A stretch of 64,000 nucleotides of DNA from Bordetella parapertussis (GTDB lineage Bacteria; Pseudomonadota; Gammaproteobacteria; Burkholderiales; SG8-41): positions 1 through 64,000 of the forward strand of contig CAMDRT010000022.1 in assembly GCA_945906815.1 (NCBI GenBank). Direction: 5' to 3'. This document shows positions 61,101-64,000 of this stretch, in pieces (within the stretch, counting starts at the first letter, position 1; every line of letters starts with the position of its first letter). The notes under the pieces are model-generated. The model was not told the DNA's origin. It made no database searches and was given only the letters and a program-made list of their open reading frames with translations. A program made the translations under genes and the position numbers.

Positions 61101-64000
61101 TGAAAACACGTGCCGAATCGATTTCATGACTCCTCCCGAGGGTTGATCAGTCATCCACATATTTACTTCGCGATGCTATGCAACGTGCCGCCGAACTTGA
61201 AGTCGCCATTATATTCCGCAGCCTCCCGCTGGCTGTTTGACTTCGCACCAGAGCGATAGCGCTTACAGCTTGCAGTTGCGCAAGAACTCGGTGCGCGCCT
61301 TAGCTCCCGCCATCAAGAAACTCAGATCGCCGCCGCCTAAAATAAAACGCATGCCGTAGCCGATGTATTTGTCCAGCAGCTTCGGGTCATACACGCCGCC
61401 CATGCCCGGATGCTTACCGTGCTTTTTGCACGCGGCGATGACCTTGCGGTAGGCGTCCTCGACTTTGGGGTCGGCGAATTGACCGGGGATGCCCAGTTCG
61501 GCGCACAGGTCGTTGGTGCCGATCAGCACCACGTCGATGCCGGGCACTGCCGCTATAGCGTCTGCATTATCCATTGCGGTGGGCGTTTCCAGCATCACGA
61601 TCACCAGCGTTTCGGTGTTGGCGACACGCGTGGATTCGCCTACCGACATGGCCTCATAGCCAAACTGCGGCAGCGCGCCGACTACCGAGCGGTGGCCCAC
61701 CGGCGGATACTTGCAATGCGCCACCACGCGCGCGGCTTCTGCAGCGGTATCGACATGCGGCACCACGATGCCCTGCGCGCCGGAATCGAGCAGGCGCGAG
61801 GCATGATGATGTTCCTTTCCCGGCACGCGCACGATGGGGGTGATGCCCAGCGGCAGTGCGGCGATGGCTACCTGCGATGCCAAATCCACGTCCATCGCAC
61901 TGTGTTCCATGTCGATGAACAGCCAGTCGAAGCCGCAGGTCTTTGCGATCATGCCGGAATCGACAGTGCGCAGGGCGCGCATGCCCATGCCGAGGGCGAG
62001 TTGGCCGGCTTCGAGTTGTTGTTTGGTGTGGTTGGGGTAGATGGCCATGATTGCTCCGCTTTGAAAGTGAGGGATTAGTAAGTATTACCGCCCCGCAAAA
62101 AACACGGATTCCAGCCAGTCCCACATGGCGGCAACGCCGATGCTGGCGTTGTCGATCTGGCAATGGTGGTAACCGCCTTCTTCACGTGTGAACAGCTTGA
62201 AGGTTTTGTTTTTGGAGCCCACGGCGTCAAAACATTTTTGCGCCACCGGCAGCGGAATTTGTTCATCACCCTCGCCATGCATCATGAGAAACGGGCAGGT
62301 GATTTTCTGCACCACGCCGTCGAGCCGGAAACCTTCGAGTTTTTTCATCGCCGCTTCGCGCGTGGTGACGTTGAAGATCCATAGCAGATGCTGCCACGCT
62401 ACCGACAGTGACGGTAGCTTGCCGCTGTCGAGCTTTTCAAAGCGGTTGCGCCAGATTTCCCAGTAGTCCCATTGCGCGCCCCACGCGATACACGCGGCGT
62501 AGCGCTGTTCAAACGCGGCGGCGCGCGGCGCGTAGTAGCCGCCGAGACTGATCGCCATGACGCCTATGCGTAGTGCGTCGATTTCCGGGCGTGCGGCGAG
62601 AAATTCGTAGGCCGCCGTGCCGTAGCGCTCGGTTTCGTGATGCAACCACTGGTTGCGAAAACGCACAGCCTCGCCATTGCCGGGGCCATCGACGATGAGG
62701 CAGGCGATGCCGCGCGCGGCGAGGTCAGGCACGCCTTTGAAATACTGAATTTCCTTGGTGACATCGAAACCGTCGAAGAACACCATCGCAGGCGCCGGGC
62801 CTTTATTGTGATCCGAGCCGGTATCTTCCGCATGGATCAAGATCGCAGGCAGTGAAGTGCCCTCGTAAGGTATCTCCACATGTTCAATTTTTGGGCGGCG
62901 TATCCATTGCGCGGCGTCGCGAAAACAATCTACGCCACGGCGGTAGGCGGCGAGGCCTTCAGTCTTGGGTTGCAGAAAACGCTCGCCGACGTGGTAATAA
63001 TTTGCCGCGCGGAACAGATACTGTGCGCCGGTGGTGTTGCGGCCCGCGGCGATATGCGCGCGGCCGGCATCTTCCACTTTGCGGGCTCCTCGCGCCCATT
63101 CGTGAAACCACGCTTTATCGTCGCCGATTCTGCCTTTCAGTCGCAGGCCGATGCGGTTGATCTCATCGATTTCGGCGCCGCCCCACGGTGCGGAATTGAG
63201 CCCTATCAACATGCCGTGTGACCAGCGGTAGTTCTCGGGGAAATACATGAACGAGAGTTCGTCGGGCTGGGTGACGGTAGCCGATGCGGATGACGCCATG
63301 TGAGTTCCTTCGCTTCAGGTTTTGAGTGACAGGCCGGCGTGCATCTTAGCACCGCGCCTCAGGCGAATCCGGTATCATGCGCGTTCGTTTTTATGGTCAT
63401 TCGGAGAATTGTTATGTTGCTTCAATTGCAGCGCCATGGTGTGATGCTTGCCGCCATGGTTTTTACCAGCCTCGCGCTGGCGCAACCGCAGCCCGCGAAA
63501 AAAGACTTCGAGCCATCTGTCGGTCAATCGGGCAAAGATGTGGTGTGGGTGCCGACCCCGCAGGCGCTGGTGGATCGCATGCTGGACATGGCGAAGCTCA
63601 CGCCGGCGGACATCCATTACGACCTGGGTTCGGGTGATGGCCGCACGGTAATCACCGCTGCCAAGCGTGGCGGCAGAGCCTACGGCATCGAATACCATCC
63701 GGACATGGTGGCACTTGCCAAGCGCAACGCGCAAAAAGAAGGTGTCGCCGACAAGGCGATTTTCAAGCAGGGCGATATCTTCACCGAGGCCAGCAAAAAA
63801 GATTACATGCAGGCCAGCGTGATTACGCTGTTTCTGTTGCCTGATCTGAACGTGAAGTTGCGCCCCATCTTGCTCGAGATGAAGCCGGGCGTGCGCGTGG
63901 TGTCCAATTCGTTCACCATGGGCGACTGGAAAGAGGACGAAAAAATTACCGCCGGCGGCGATTGCAGTTCGTGGTGTACCGCGTACCTGTGGCTGGTGCC

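Overview
The window reads as a chromosomal stretch of a GC-rich, metabolically versatile Gram-negative bacterium, most likely a betaproteobacterium of the Burkholderiales/Alcaligenaceae type. The main reason is the expansion of Bug/TctC solute receptors (eight intact or near-intact copies plus one remnant, none with its own TctAB permease). Periplasmic Sox, PQQ and c-type cytochrome enzymes and many aromatic-catabolism genes agree with this. No rRNA, tRNA, prophage or CRISPR array was seen.

Layout. 1-11 kb: SoxC/SoxD-like sulfite dehydrogenase, a four-component Rieske ring-hydroxylating dioxygenase (alpha, beta, reductase, ferredoxin) and a NitT/TauT-type ABC importer, one permease of which carries an N-terminal cyclic-nucleotide-binding fold; then folD. 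11.9-14.6 kb: a decayed second folD, a decayed GcvT-like gene, a TauE/SafE exporter coupled to a small cNMP-binding-fold protein, and a PanB homologue. 14.7-17.4 kb: a sigma-54 response regulator, histidine kinase, tiny membrane protein and MFS remnant. 18.1-24.2 kb: three tandem PQQ alcohol dehydrogenases with the lanthanide-type D-x-D signature, then cytochrome c and cytochrome b561. 24-30 kb: hydrolase, group II intron remnant, luciferase-like flavin enzyme, SDR, VOC protein and two Bug receptors plus a remnant. 30-39.4 kb: two divergent groups that together resemble a phthalate-like route to protocatechuate (Bug, phthalate-dioxygenase-like oxygenase, dihydroxyphthalate-decarboxylase-like protein, two SMP-30 lactonases; UbiD decarboxylase, Zn-dehydrogenase, PcaHG). 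39-52.9 kb: mixed accessory genes, including a ParDE pair and an ABC exporter whose reading frame runs without a stop into a Bug receptor. 52.9-54.5 kb: a gene with an in-frame UGA in a U-G-S-C motif followed by a SECIS-like hairpin, a predicted selenoprotein. 55-58 kb and 63.4 kb: four copies of a methyltransferase-fold protein with signal peptides. 58-63 kb: HigA with a HigB remnant, a partial aldolase duplication flanking a Bug-cupin pair, and a C-C-hydrolase-like enzyme.

How the genes may work together. The first 14 kb can be read as uptake and dioxygenation of an aromatic acid, possibly a sulfonate: the oxygenase would release sulfite, TauE/SafE would export it and SoxCD would oxidise it in the periplasm. 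The 30-39 kb genes converge on protocatechuate and its ortho cleavage. The PQQ cluster would pass electrons from alcohols or aldehydes to cytochrome c. These are inferences from family membership and gene order. The strongest single sequence signal is the selenoprotein; the cNMP-fold/permease fusion, the exported methyltransferase family and the ABC-Bug fused frame are the other unusual items.
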